A DNA stretch of 64,000 nucleotides from Shinella sp. PSBB067 (lineage in GTDB: Bacteria; Pseudomonadota; Alphaproteobacteria; Rhizobiales; Rhizobiaceae): NCBI RefSeq assembly GCF_016839145.1, contig NZ_CP069303.1, forward strand, positions 682,001 through 746,000. Reading direction: 5' to 3'. Below, piece after piece: positions 8,201 to 16,586 of this stretch. Numbering within the stretch: position 1 is the first letter of the stretch; each line of letters starts with the position of its first letter. The notes beneath the pieces were generated by a model. It was not told the origin of the DNA and did no database searches. It worked only from the letters and a program-made list of their open reading frames with translations. Position numbers and translations under genes: made by a program.

Positions 8201-9096
8201 TCCTCGGCTCGGGCGAGGCGCAGGATTTCGCCTCCATCGCCGCCTACGCGCGGCCGTGGCGCTCCATGGTCGTCTCCAGCTCTGAAACCAGCGAGGGCTA
8301 CCGCATCCGCGTCCGCCTCGACCGGCCGGCGCGGATCGGCGAGCTGGCCGAGCCGCTTGCCGCGGGCGTCGTCGGGCGCTTCGACCCGGACCGGGCGATC
8401 CTTCTCGACCTGCCCACGGGCGGGCTCTCCTCCGTGGATACGGTGAGCGTGCTGAACGGCGGCAACCGCCTCGCCGTCGAGGGCGCAAACGGCGCGTGGG
8501 AGATCGTCGCCTTCCGCACGGCGAGCGAGATCGCGCCGGGGCGCTGGCGGCTGACGGGGCTGCTGCGCGCACTTTGCGGCACGGAGGACGCCATGGTGTC
8601 CGGCCATGCCGAAGGGGCGCAGGTCGTGGTGCTCGACGATGCCGTGCGCCCGCTCGGCCTCGACGTGGAGGAGATCGGGCGGCTCTCGAACTGGATCGTC
8701 GATGCTGTCGGCGTTTCCGAAGGGCAGGTCGGGCCGTTCGCCTTTGCCGGTGGACAGCGGGCCTTGACGCCGCTTTCGCCCGTGCACCTTCGCGGCCGGC
8801 GCGGGCTCGACGGGGTGGCGCGCTTCTCATGGATACGGCGCGGGCGGATCGATTCGGATAGCTGGCTCGCCGCCGAGATCCCGCTCGACGAGCCGGCCGA
8901 GGCCTACCGGCTCGACATTCTCTCGGGCGGAACGGTGCTGCGCAGCGTCGAGACCCCGGTCCCCGCCTACACCTATCCGGCCGCCGACGAACTGGCCGAT
9001 TTCGGCGCGCCGCAGGGCGCGCTCACCATCCGCGTGCGCCAGCTCGGCCGCGCGGTGCCGCTCGGCCTGCCGGCCGCGGCGACCTTGACCCTCTAG
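5257..9096 (+). CDS. Host specificity/megatron tail protein, gp15-like
   Basis: 1279-residue tip protein of the GTA tail, expected to bind the recipient surface. The N-terminus is a glycine-zipper-like segment (GSVFGPVGAIVGRAVGALAG). A GTA TIM-barrel-like domain follows at about residues 430-720 (FLIGTEMRGLTCLRD, DWSEYFGYQP, WFTELGCPAIDKGANQPQ), then a Phage-tail_3 domain at about 780-960 and Ig-like beta regions to the C-terminus. Length matches RcGTA gp15. It begins 3 bases after gp14 and ends the structural operon. Confidence 0.94.
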   Translation: MATLLLQAAGAALGSVFGPVGAIVGRAVGALAGSVVDRSLINGSRTYSGPRLADARVPGAEEGTAISRVYGTARVGGTLIWATRFEEQVIVQRQGGKASGPRTQTYRYFANFAVGICEGPIASIRRIWADGREVDLSALSVRVYTGTPDQPPDPLIEAKQGAGNAPAYRGLAYVVLERFPLDVYGNRIPILHFEVVKPVGTLEKKIRAVTVIPGATEHGYDPQLVTERFAAGSARHLNRNMVLAATDWHAAINDLQSLCPNLERIALVVSWFGTDLRAGQCKMMPGVEVRTRGTETRAWRVAGVSRAGAYLVSRNGGSAAYGGTPSDASVIAAIRDLKARGLEVYLYPFLMMDIPDGNALPDPYGGTGQAAYPWRGRITCHPPGADRTGAARTQVAAFLGNAQRAHFSVSGTNIVAPSADQGFRRMILHHALLAEAAGGVDGFLIGTEMRGLTCLRDGEGRFPFVEGLCTLAADVRTIVRAGTKITYAADWSEYFGYQPADGSGEVRYHLDALWTHPAIDAVGIDNYMPLADWQDGDTLAGNPDGFRHGEDMAGMAGMIAGGEGYDWYYADDADRKARIRRPISDGAAGKPWTFRYKDIAGWWANPHYERGPGGAELPTPTAWVPRGKPVWFTELGCPAIDKGANQPQTFLDPKSVENTLPHHSGGARSDSMQRRFLDAHHDWWQGAGPEAGMVDPGRMFLWTWDARPYPAFPENTALWADGINWQRGHWLNGRLGAGTVADVIAAILTDNGFADFDVSGVVGDLPGLVQGEQASARGLIEPLMEAFQIDALEANGRLTFRSRLKSALPATRLDVLAERSGEALFEETRGHISDLAGEAILDHFDETSAHPRVTTRSRRMAGDTDRVLRISLPAVLHAGAATTSVETALRDHRSGQRRVTFRLPPTALGFTPGDVVRLAEGPSGRFLITGITDGLVREVEARGLAAGESAAPLVVGGGSKPVNGAGPADAFSPVIAFLDLPVLGSGEAQDFASIAAYARPWRSMVVSSSETSEGYRIRVRLDRPARIGELAEPLAAGVVGRFDPDRAILLDLPTGGLSSVDTVSVLNGGNRLAVEGANGAWEIVAFRTASEIAPGRWRLTGLLRALCGTEDAMVSGHAEGAQVVVLDDAVRPLGLDVEEIGRLSNWIVDAVGVSEGQVGPFAFAGGQRALTPLSPVHLRGRRGLDGVARFSWIRRGRIDSDSWLAAEIPLDEPAEAYRLDILSGGTVLRSVETPVPAYTYPAADELADFGAPQGALTIRVRQLGRAVPLGLPAAATLTL

Positions 9097-9110
9097 CGAA
9101 GGAGAACACC

Positions 9111-9317
9111 ATGAACGACGTGAAAGCCTGGTATCAGTCCCGCACCGTGTGGGGCGCCCTGATCGCGATCCTCGCCTCGCTGGCCCATGCGATCGGCGTC
9201 GAGGTGACGGCCGGCGACCAGGCCGAGCTCGCCGATCTCCTCGTCGCGGCGGTGGGCGCGGCCGGCGGCCTCATGGCGCTGGTCGGCCGCATTTCGGCGA
9301 GCCGGCGCGTGAAGTAA
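9111..9317 (+). CDS. Small holin-like membrane protein after the GTA cluster
   Basis: 68-residue protein with a strong RBS (GAAGGAGAACACC). It has two hydrophobic stretches, about residues 11-27 and 41-58, separated by a short acidic loop (TAGDQAELAD), and a basic end (SASRRVK). Two short membrane segments, small size and position right after the tail tip gene resemble a phage holin. In the RcGTA model the lysis genes sit at another locus, so a holin here would be a local arrangement. Function is inferred from topology and context only. Confidence 0.6.
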   Translation: MNDVKAWYQSRTVWGALIAILASLAHAIGVEVTAGDQAELADLLVAAVGAAGGLMALVGRISASRRVK

Positions 9318-9403
9318 GACGGGGCTGCGTGCCGTCCGGCATTCATTTGCCATTCAGCGTGGATCGTTTATTGCTTGCATCACAATGATCCGCATCTGAA
9401 AGT

Positions 9404-9661
9404 ATGTTCATGGCTTCGCCACTTCTCATATCCGCGCTTGCGGCCAGCCTGATGCTCCCGGCGCCCGTCGAAACGGGCGGGGTGCGGGGCATCGTCGAGG
9501 TGGGCGGCGACTGCAGCAATGCGGCCGCGCAGGTGGTGGCCCAGACCGGCGGCGAGCTTCTGTCCGCCAAGCCGGATGGCGATAGCTGCGTGGTGACCGT
9601 GCTGGTGCCCGGCAATGGCAATGCCCGCCCGCGCAAGGTGACGGTGCGCGTGCCGATGTAA
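9404..9661 (+). CDS. feuN: FeuN-like small periplasmic regulator
   Basis: 85-residue secreted protein. The first 20-23 residues form a signal peptide (MFMASPLLISALAASLMLPAP); the mature part has two Cys residues (GGDCSNAA and DGDSCVV) and TGGELLSAKPDG. It lies 51 bases upstream of feuP-feuQ. In S. meliloti a small periplasmic protein, FeuN, is encoded just before feuPQ and restrains the sensor FeuQ. Size, export and position match, so the name is given by synteny rather than by a sequence comparison I could run. Confidence 0.68.
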   Translation: MFMASPLLISALAASLMLPAPVETGGVRGIVEVGGDCSNAAAQVVAQTGGELLSAKPDGDSCVVTVLVPGNGNARPRKVTVRVPM

Positions 9662-9712
9662 GGGCCGCCGGGCCGCCCGGCCCGGCGATGGAATGGAGAC
9701 GGGGACGACGCG

Positions 9713-10684
9713 ATGCGCATTCTGGTGGTCGAGGACGACGTCAACCTGAGCCGGCAGCTCAGCGAGGCGCTGAAGGAATCGGGCTACGTGGTGGACCAAG
9801 CCTTCGACGGCGAGGAAGGCCACTATCTCGGCGATACCGAGCCCTATGACGCCATCATCCTCGACATCGGCCTGCCGGAGATGGACGGCATCACCGTCCT
9901 CGAAAAATGGCGTGCGGACGGCAAGTCCATGCCCGTCCTCCTCCTGACGGCCCGCGACCGCTGGAGCGACAAGGTCGCCGGCATCGACGCCGGGGCCGAC
10001 GACTACGTGGCAAAACCCTTCCATGTGGAGGAGGTGCTGGCGCGCATCCGCGCCCTCATCCGCCGCGCGGCCGGCCATGCCAGCCCGGATATCGTCTGCG
10101 GCCCCGTCCGGCTCGACACAAAGGGTTCCAAGGCGACCGTCAACGGCGAGACGCTCAAGCTCACCTCGCACGAATATCGCCTGCTCTCCTACCTCATGCA
10201 TCACATGGGCGAGGTCGTCTCGCGCACCGAGCTGGTCGAACACATGTACGACCAGGATTTCGACCGCGATTCCAATACGATCGAAGTGTTCGTCGGGCGC
10301 CTGCGCAAGAAGATCGGCGTCGACCTGATCGAGACCGTGCGCGGCCTCGGCTACCGGATGCAAGCCCCCCGCCAATGGCAAATAACGCCAGGCGCTCCCG
10401 CTCGCTCACCTTCCGCGTCCTCTTCCTCGCCTCCCTCTGGGCCGCGGTGGCGCTCGTCGTCATCGCCGTCGTCATCTCCACGCTCTACAGGCAGAGCGCG
10501 GAGAAGAGTTTTCGCGATCTCCTGCGCGCCCAGCTCTACAACGTCATCAATTCGGTTTCGGCGAGCGAGAACACCCGGCTTGCCGGCACGCCGCAGCTCG
10601 GGGACCTGCGTTTCTTCCAGCCGAAGTCCGGCTGGTACTGGATCGTCGAGCCGATCGGCGGCTCGCTGGAGGGCGAGGCGCTGA
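9713..10684 (+). CDS. feuP: FeuP OmpR-type response regulator; 3' end runs on out of frame
   Basis: Response regulator of the FeuPQ system, which in rhizobia controls osmoadaptation and cyclic glucan export. The receiver domain (residues 1-115) has D8-D9, phosphoacceptor D51 and K101. A winged-helix domain follows (LTSHEYRLLSYL, IEVFVGRLRKKIG, VRGLGYRMQAP). As sequenced, the frame does not stop at the usual place but continues about 100 Ser/Arg/Pro-rich residues inside feuQ, to 10684. Removing one C from the six-C run at 10365-10370 would give MQAPANGK and a TAA at 10383-10385, overlapping the feuQ start, the normal architecture. So the real end is probably 10385: a sequencing error or a genuine frameshift. 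Confidence 0.88.
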   Translation: MRILVVEDDVNLSRQLSEALKESGYVVDQAFDGEEGHYLGDTEPYDAIILDIGLPEMDGITVLEKWRADGKSMPVLLLTARDRWSDKVAGIDAGADDYVAKPFHVEEVLARIRALIRRAAGHASPDIVCGPVRLDTKGSKATVNGETLKLTSHEYRLLSYLMHHMGEVVSRTELVEHMYDQDFDRDSNTIEVFVGRLRKKIGVDLIETVRGLGYRMQAPRQWQITPGAPARSPSASSSSPPSGPRWRSSSSPSSSPRSTGRARRRVFAISCAPSSTTSSIRFRRARTPGLPARRSSGTCVSSSRSPAGTGSSSRSAARWRARR

Positions 10685-11793
10685 CCTCTTCCTCGCTCGG
10701 CACCGGCAGCATTCCGATTCCCGATACCGACAGCATTCCCTTCGACACGCGCTACGAGCGCTTCTACACCACGGTCGATTCCTTCGGGAACGAGGTGGAG
10801 GTGGGCGAGACCGAAGTGGTGCTCGACGACGAGGGGCGGACGGCCCGCTTCCGCGTGGTGGGCAACCGCGACGTGCTGGAAGACGACATCACCGAATTCT
10901 CCTCCAGCCTCTACCTGGCGCTCGCCGGCTTCGGCGTCGGCAGCCTCCTGCTCAACGCGGCGGCGATCCTGATCGGCCTCAAGCCGCTCGACCGGGCGCG
11001 CAAGGCGCTGGAAAAGATCCGCGCCGGCGAAAGCGAACAGCTCGACGGCGAATTTCCCCGCGAGATCCTGCCCCTGGCAAGCGAGGTGAATGCGCTGATC
11101 GACAGCAACCGGCGCATCGTCGAGCGCGCCCGCATGCAGGTCGGCAACCTTGCGCATTCGCTGAAGACGCCGATCGCCGTGCTGCTCAACGAGGCCCGCC
11201 TGCTCGCCGCCCCCCAGGGCGACCTCGTGCGCACCCAGGCCGAGGCCATGCAGGACCAGGTGCAATCCTACCTCAACCGCGCCCGCATCGCCGCCCAGCG
11301 CGAATCTGTGCTGGCGCGTACCGAGGCGCAGCCCGTCATGGAACGGCTGGTGCGCGTGATGCGGCGGCTGAACGCCGACATGCAGTTTCCGCTGACGGTC
11401 GATCCCCCGGGGCTCGTCCTGGCGATGGAACAGCAGGACGTCGAGGAAACCGTCGGCAACCTCCTGGAGAACGCCGCGCGGTACGCCCGCACGGCGGTGG
11501 CCGTTCGCGTTACCCCGGCGCCGCCCGACATGCGCGGCACCGACGACGCGCGCAAGAGCTGGATCCTGATCGAGGTCGAGGACGACGGGCCGGGCCTCGA
11601 GCCGGATCAGATCCGCGAGGCGATGAAGCGGGGAAAGCGTCTCGACGAAAGCAAGCCGGGCACCGGCCTCGGCCTTTCCATCGTCAGCGAGATCACCTCG
11701 GAATACCAGGGGACCTTCGGGCTTTCGCGCGGGGCGGGCGGCGGGCTTCTGGCACGTCTCGTCCTGCCGGCGGTCACAAAGGATGTTGCCTGA
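10375..11793 (+). CDS. feuQ: FeuQ sensor histidine kinase
   Basis: 472-residue membrane kinase partner of FeuP. TM1 is about residues 12-37 (VLFLASLWAAVALVVIAVV); a periplasmic sensor domain of about 140 residues follows; TM2 is about 180-202 (LYLALAGFGVGSLLLNAAAI); then a HAMP-like linker. The phosphoacceptor is H261 in NLAHSLKTPIAVL, and the ATPase domain has N-box NLLENAARYA, EDDGPGLE and GTGLGLSI. The start is ATG at 10375, inside the 3' end of feuP. The periplasmic domain is the likely target of the FeuN-like protein. Confidence 0.9.
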   Translation: MANNARRSRSLTFRVLFLASLWAAVALVVIAVVISTLYRQSAEKSFRDLLRAQLYNVINSVSASENTRLAGTPQLGDLRFFQPKSGWYWIVEPIGGSLEGEALTSSSLGTGSIPIPDTDSIPFDTRYERFYTTVDSFGNEVEVGETEVVLDDEGRTARFRVVGNRDVLEDDITEFSSSLYLALAGFGVGSLLLNAAAILIGLKPLDRARKALEKIRAGESEQLDGEFPREILPLASEVNALIDSNRRIVERARMQVGNLAHSLKTPIAVLLNEARLLAAPQGDLVRTQAEAMQDQVQSYLNRARIAAQRESVLARTEAQPVMERLVRVMRRLNADMQFPLTVDPPGLVLAMEQQDVEETVGNLLENAARYARTAVAVRVTPAPPDMRGTDDARKSWILIEVEDDGPGLEPDQIREAMKRGKRLDESKPGTGLGLSIVSEITSEYQGTFGLSRGAGGGLLARLVLPAVTKDVA

Positions 11794-11902
11794 GGCGGCG
11801 GACAATGCAACAAGGGAAGGGCTCGCGATAATGAGGATCGCGGATGCGGATGGTTATGGCGCGGCTTGCCGCCCCTTGCGTTTAGAGAGACGGTCCCAGC
11901 GG

Positions 11903-12334
11903 ATGAAGACGGGTTTGCGCGGCGCCTTTTTCCCCCTGCTTCTGGCAACAGCGACGGTTTCGGGATGCACGACCACATCGGGCGGCAAGGGCATGGCCGG
12001 CGGCGTGCTGCCGTCCGGCTCGCGCGCGGCCGTCTACATCACGGCGCTGCAGGGCGGCCTCGTGAGCCGCAATACGGCGGCGCAGCTTTCCAGGGCGGAC
12101 ATGCAGCGGGCGCTGGAAGCCGAATATCGCGCGCTGGAAGCCGCGCCCGGCGGCCAGCCGGTCGTCTGGCAGGGCAAGGGCGTCACCGGATCGGTCGTCG
12201 CGGCCGCGCCCTACCAGGTCGGCTCGCAGAATTGCCGGCAGTACAGCCACACGCTGACGGTCGAGGGACGCGACACCACGACCCGCGGTGCCGCCTGCCG
12301 CAACGCGGACGGCGCCTGGGCGCCGCTTTCCTGA
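11903..12334 (+). CDS. Outer-membrane lipoprotein, 17-kDa surface-antigen family
   Basis: 143-residue lipoprotein. The signal peptide ends in a lipobox, TVSGC, with C22 as the lipidated residue. The C-terminal half has the pattern of the 17-kDa rickettsial surface antigen family (NCRQYSHTLTVEGRDTT, then GAACRNADGAWAPLS). The frame is open from 11783, but only the ATG at 11903 puts the signal peptide at the N-terminus. It stands alone between feuQ and ccmI on the same strand. Role unknown; an envelope structural lipoprotein is likely. Confidence 0.75.
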   Translation: MKTGLRGAFFPLLLATATVSGCTTTSGGKGMAGGVLPSGSRAAVYITALQGGLVSRNTAAQLSRADMQRALEAEYRALEAAPGGQPVVWQGKGVTGSVVAAAPYQVGSQNCRQYSHTLTVEGRDTTTRGAACRNADGAWAPLS

Positions 12335-12429
12335 CGAAACAGCCCGCACTTGCGGCGAAACGCCTCAATTTTGCGTCATCGCGCCAAGGGGAATTGGAAA
12401 CGGCGGGACGTTCCAGTATTTGAACGGTC

Positions 12430-13569
12430 ATGTTCTTCTGGATTCTCGTCGCCATACTGACGGCCGCCGTCGCCGTCGTCCTGCTCCTTCCGCTGCTGCG
12501 GCGCCCTCCTGCGGCCGCGGGCGACACCGGCCACGACGTGGAGGTCTACCGCGACCAGCTCGAGGAGCTGAAGCGCGACGAGGCGTCGGGCCTCATCGGC
12601 ACCGGTGAGGCCGAGCTTGCCCGCGCGGAAGTCGCGCGCCGGCTGATCGCCGCCAGCAATGCCGAAAAGAACGAGCGCGCAAGCCCGGCGAGCCGTCGCA
12701 ACCGGCTGGCGCAGGCCTTCGTGATCGTGCTCCTGCCCGCCATCGGGCTCTGTCTTTATCTTGCGACCGGCCGGCCGGATCTTCCGGCCCAGCCGCTCGC
12801 CGAGCGCCTTGCCAATCCCGGAACCGACATCAGCATCCTCATCGCGCGGGCGGAGAACCACCTGGCGCAGAATCCGGACGACGGGGAGGGCTGGGATCTT
12901 CTCGCGCCGATCTACTATCGCAACGGCCGGATGGAGGATGCGGCGAACGCCTACGCCCAGGCCATCCGCATTCTCGGCCCGACCACGGACCGTCTCGACG
13001 GCCAGGCGGAAACGCAGATCGCTCTGGCGAACGGCATCATCACCGCGGATGCCCGAAAGCTCCTGGAACAGTCCCTCGCACTACAGCCGGGCAATCCGCG
13101 CGCCGGCTACTATCTGGCGCTGGCTTTGGAGCAGGAAGGCAAGCCGGAGGAGGCCCGGGCAGCCTTCGAGGCGCTGGTTCAGAAAGCGCCGGCCGATGCC
13201 CCCTGGCTGCCGCTCGTCAAGGAGCACATCACAGCCCTTTCGCAAGGGCAGGGCAGCGTTGCGGCGGACCAGCTCGGCAATCCGACGGCGGACGACGTGG
13301 CGGCCGCCCAGGACATGTCGGCCGGCGACCGCCGGCAGATGATCGGCGGCATGGTCGAGAGCCTTGCGGAAAAGCTTGCGGAAAATCCCGACAATTTCGA
13401 AGGGTGGATGCGCATCATCCGCTCCTATGTTGTGCTGGATCAAAGGCCGAAGGCCGAAGCGGCGCTAAAGACGGCCCTGGAAACCTTCCCGGCCGGCAGC
13501 GAGAACGGAAAGCAGCTTCTGGCGCTGGCACGGGATCTGTCGATTTCGGTTGAGGACAGCGAACAATGA
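12430..13569 (+). CDS. ccmI: Cytochrome c maturation protein CcmI/CycH
   Basis: 379-residue membrane-anchored chaperone that holds apocytochrome c for heme ligation. TM1 is at residues 1-22 ([20 protein letters not shown]), a cytoplasmic leucine-zipper-like loop follows with [20 protein letters not shown], and TM2 is at about 97-115. The periplasmic C-terminal part carries TPR-like helices ([40 protein letters not shown]). It overlaps ccmE by ATGA and opens the rhizobial cycHJKL operon. Confidence 0.93.
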   Translation: MFFWILVAILTAAVAVVLLLPLLRRPPAAAGDTGHDVEVYRDQLEELKRDEASGLIGTGEAELARAEVARRLIAASNAEKNERASPASRRNRLAQAFVIVLLPAIGLCLYLATGRPDLPAQPLAERLANPGTDISILIARAENHLAQNPDDGEGWDLLAPIYYRNGRMEDAANAYAQAIRILGPTTDRLDGQAETQIALANGIITADARKLLEQSLALQPGNPRAGYYLALALEQEGKPEEARAAFEALVQKAPADAPWLPLVKEHITALSQGQGSVAADQLGNPTADDVAAAQDMSAGDRRQMIGGMVESLAEKLAENPDNFEGWMRIIRSYVVLDQRPKAEAALKTALETFPAGSENGKQLLALARDLSISVEDSEQ

Positions 13570-14015
13570 CACGCAAGCAGAAACGTCTGGCAGTGATCGG
13601 CGGCGGCATCGCCTTTCTCGTGGCGGCAGTGCTGCTCGTCATGTTTGCCTTCAGCCAGTCGATCGCCTATTTCTATGTGCCGACGGACCTTGCCAAGGCC
13701 AATGTCGAGCCGGGCACGCGCATCCGCCTCGGCGGACTGGTCGAGGCCGGCACCGTCAAGCGCGGCGAGGGGTCGACCGTGACCTTCACCGTGACCGACA
13801 CGCTCGCCACGGTGCCGGTGACCTATACGGGCATCCTGCCTGACCTCTTCCGCGAGGGGCAGGGGGTGGTGGCCGAGGGCGCTTTCGGCTCGAATGGCCT
13901 CTTCGTCGCCGACACGGTGCTCGCCAAGCATGACGAGACCTACATGCCCAAGGACGTGGCGGACCGGCTGCAGGCGCAGGGCGTCGAACTCTCCGGCAAG
14001 GAAACGATCAAATGA
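13566..14015 (+). CDS. ccmE: Heme chaperone CcmE/CycJ
   Basis: 149-residue periplasmic heme chaperone anchored by an N-terminal membrane helix (residues 8-30). The heme-binding His is H122 in [13 protein letters not shown], the invariant family motif, and the OB-fold core shows [17 protein letters not shown]. It accepts heme from CcmC and passes it to CcmF/CcmH. It overlaps ccmI and ccmF by ATGA at both ends, so the four genes are translationally coupled. Confidence 0.96.
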   Translation: MTRKQKRLAVIGGGIAFLVAAVLLVMFAFSQSIAYFYVPTDLAKANVEPGTRIRLGGLVEAGTVKRGEGSTVTFTVTDTLATVPVTYTGILPDLFREGQGVVAEGAFGSNGLFVADTVLAKHDETYMPKDVADRLQAQGVELSGKETIK

Positions 14016-15997
14016 TCATCGAGCTTGGCCATTATGCCCTCGTCCTGGCGCTGGCGACCGTCATCGTCCAGTTCGTCCTGCCGCTGGTCGGCACGATCCG
14101 GGGCGACCGCGCGCTGATGGCCGTGGCTCCCGCCGCGGCCCTTGCCGGTTTCATGCTCGTGCTCTTCTCCTTCTCGGTGCTGACCTTCGCCTACGTCGTC
14201 TCCGACTTCTCGGTCGTCAACGTCGTGGAGAACTCGCACTCGCTCAAGCCGATGATCTACAAGATCTCGGGCGTGTGGGGGAACCACGAGGGCTCGATGA
14301 TGCTCTGGCTCCTCATCCTCGTCTTCTTCAGCGCGCTCGTCGCGACCTTCGGCGTCAATCTCCCCGAGCGGCTGCGCGCGAACGTGCTGGCGGTGCAGGG
14401 CCTCATTTCGGTGGCCTTCGCGCTCTTCATCCTGCTGACATCCAATCCGTTCCTGCGCCTTTCGCCGGCGCCGGCCGAGGGGCGCGACCTCAATCCGGTG
14501 CTGCAGGACATCGGCCTCGCCATCCATCCGCCGCTGCTCTATCTCGGCTATGTCGGCTTCTCCGTCTGTTTCTCCTTTGCCATCGCGGCGCTGATCGACG
14601 GGCGGATCGACGCCGCCTGGGCGCGCTGGGTGCGGCCCTGGGCGCTCGCCGCCTGGGCCTTCCTCACCGCCGGCATCGCCATGGGCTCCTACTGGGCCTA
14701 TTACGAGCTCGGCTGGGGCGGCTGGTGGTTCTGGGATCCGGTGGAGAACGCCTCCTTCATCCCGTGGCTCGCCGGCACGGCGCTGCTGCATTCCGCCATC
14801 GTCATGGAAAAGCGCGAGGCGCTGAAGATCTGGACCGTGCTGCTGGCGATCCTCACCTTCTCCATGTCGCTGCTCGGCACCTTCCTGGTGCGCTCGGGCG
14901 TGCTGACCTCGGTGCATGCCTTCGCGACCGACCCGACGCGCGGCGTCTTCATCCTCGGCATCCTCGTCTTCTTCATCGGCGGCGCGCTGTCGCTCTTCGC
15001 CTTCCGCGCCGCGACGCTCAAGGCCGGCGGCCTCTTCGCGCCGATCTCGCGCGAGGGGGCGCTCGTCCTCAACAACCTCATCCTGACGACGGCCGCCGCG
15101 ACGGTGCTGACGGGCACCCTCTATCCGCTGGTGCTGGAGGCATTGACGGGCGAGAAGATCTCGGTCGGCCCTCCCTTCTTCAACCTCACCTTCGGCCTCC
15201 TGATGCTGCCGCTGCTGCTGGCCGTGCCCTTCGGGCCGCTGCTCGCCTGGAAGCGGGGCGATGTTCTCGCCGCCGGCCAGCGCCTCTTCGCGGCGGTCGG
15301 CGTCGGCCTCGTGATAGCGGCGGTCGTGGTCTACCTGCACGGCGGCGGGCCGCTGCTTGCCTATTTCGGCATCGCCATCGGCTTCTACATGATCGCCGGC
15401 GCGATCACCGATCTCTGGCTGCGCGCCGGCATCGGCAAGGTGGCGGGCAATGTCGCCTTCCGCCGCTTCGTCGGCCTGCCGGGCTCGGCCTTCGGCACGG
15501 CGCTCGCCCATATCGGCATCGGCGTCACGGTCATCGGCATCATCGCGGTCACGGCCTTCGAGACCGAGCACGTCGTGGAAATGAAGCCCGGCATGCAGGT
15601 CGAGGCGGGCGGCTACACCCTGACCTTCGACGGCATGCGCCGCGGACAGGGGCCGAACTATTCCGAGGAATCCGGCCACTTCACCGTGGCGCGGGGCGGC
15701 GTGATCGTCGACGAGGTCTGGTCGTCGAAGCGGCTCTATAGCGCGCGCCGCATGCCGACGACAGAGGCGGGCATCCGCACGTTCGGCCTCAGCCAGCTCT
15801 ATGTCTCGCTCGGTGATCCGATGGCCGGCGGCGGGATCGTCGTGCGCGTCTGGTGGAAGCCGATGATCCTGTGCATCTGGATCGGCGCGCTGATCATGAT
15901 GGCGGGCGGGGCCGTCTCTCTGTTCGACCGGCGCCTGCGCGTCGGGGCGCCGCAGAAGCTGCGCAGGGCAAAGCCCGTCCTGGAGGCGGCGGAATGA
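14012..15997 (+). CDS. ccmF: Heme lyase subunit CcmF/CycK
   Basis: 661-residue polytopic membrane protein that ligates heme to apocytochrome c. The tryptophan-rich WWD domain is plain ([19 protein letters not shown], about residues 230-248), with heme-ligating His residues in flanking periplasmic loops ([14 protein letters not shown] near 170). About 14-15 hydrophobic helices are visible, and a C-terminal periplasmic domain with ELxF-type strands follows. Length is normal for the family. It overlaps ccmE and ccmH by four bases each. Confidence 0.96.
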   Translation: MIIELGHYALVLALATVIVQFVLPLVGTIRGDRALMAVAPAAALAGFMLVLFSFSVLTFAYVVSDFSVVNVVENSHSLKPMIYKISGVWGNHEGSMMLWLLILVFFSALVATFGVNLPERLRANVLAVQGLISVAFALFILLTSNPFLRLSPAPAEGRDLNPVLQDIGLAIHPPLLYLGYVGFSVCFSFAIAALIDGRIDAAWARWVRPWALAAWAFLTAGIAMGSYWAYYELGWGGWWFWDPVENASFIPWLAGTALLHSAIVMEKREALKIWTVLLAILTFSMSLLGTFLVRSGVLTSVHAFATDPTRGVFILGILVFFIGGALSLFAFRAATLKAGGLFAPISREGALVLNNLILTTAAATVLTGTLYPLVLEALTGEKISVGPPFFNLTFGLLMLPLLLAVPFGPLLAWKRGDVLAAGQRLFAAVGVGLVIAAVVVYLHGGGPLLAYFGIAIGFYMIAGAITDLWLRAGIGKVAGNVAFRRFVGLPGSAFGTALAHIGIGVTVIGIIAVTAFETEHVVEMKPGMQVEAGGYTLTFDGMRRGQGPNYSEESGHFTVARGGVIVDEVWSSKRLYSARRMPTTEAGIRTFGLSQLYVSLGDPMAGGGIVVRVWWKPMILCIWIGALIMMAGGAVSLFDRRLRVGAPQKLRRAKPVLEAAE

Positions 15998-16452
15998 TGC
16001 GCCGCCTGCTTCTCGCCGTCGCCTTCCTCCTGGCCGCCGTCCCGGCCTTCGCCGTCAACCCGGACGAAGTGCTCTCCGACCCGGCCCTGGAGGCGCGCGC
16101 ACGCGCGCTTTCGGCGCAGTTGCGCTGCATGGTCTGCCAGAATCAGTCGATCGACGATTCCAATGCCGAGCTTGCCCGCGACCTGCGCCTGCTCGTGCGC
16201 GAGCGGCTGAAGAACGGCGACAGCGACGAAGCGGTGATCGACTACGTGGTATCCCGCTACGGCGAATTCGTGCTGCTGAACCCGCGCGTGCGCGGCGAGA
16301 CGCTGCTTCTGTGGGGTGCGCCGCTGGTGCTTTTCCTCGCCGGCGCGGCGGCGATGATCCTGTTCGTGCGCAAGCGCGGCGGCAGGCCGACGGGCACCCC
16401 GCTTTCCGAGGCGGAGAAGGCGGAACTGGAGCGCGCCCTGAAGCGCGACTAG
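15994..16452 (+). CDS. ccmH: Thioredoxin-like CcmH/CycL
   Basis: 152-residue thiol oxidoreductase component of the heme lyase. A signal peptide (residues 1-20) is followed by the redox motif RCMVCQNQS with C45 and C48, a helical domain, and a C-terminal membrane anchor ([20 protein letters not shown]). It keeps the apocytochrome CXXCH thiols reduced. The ATG at 15994 overlaps the ccmF stop (ATGATG); the second ATG at 15997 is an equally possible start. It is the last gene of the cyc operon. Confidence 0.94.
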   Translation: MMRRLLLAVAFLLAAVPAFAVNPDEVLSDPALEARARALSAQLRCMVCQNQSIDDSNAELARDLRLLVRERLKNGDSDEAVIDYVVSRYGEFVLLNPRVRGETLLLWGAPLVLFLAGAAAMILFVRKRGGRPTGTPLSEAEKAELERALKRD

Positions 16453-16586
16453 CGCTTGCCGCCGGGAATTTTCCAACATTACGAAAAATTCATGCGGCGG
16501 ATAGTGCCTTGTAATGTGCGCCGGCCTATCTCTTTCCCATCGGCTGCCGAACGCGGCCATGAGAGCAGAGAAAAAAGGTGCTAAGA

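Noticed and set aside
4762..8787. A 1341-residue open frame on the minus strand
   Set aside because: It lies wholly antisense to gp13, gp14 and gp15; its composition is Arg/Ala/Asp-rich with no domain, as expected for a shadow of GC-rich coding DNA.
1..9317. A complete prophage
   Set aside because: No integrase, repressor, replication or attachment site is seen in the window; gene order and the very short tape measure fit an RcGTA-like cluster.
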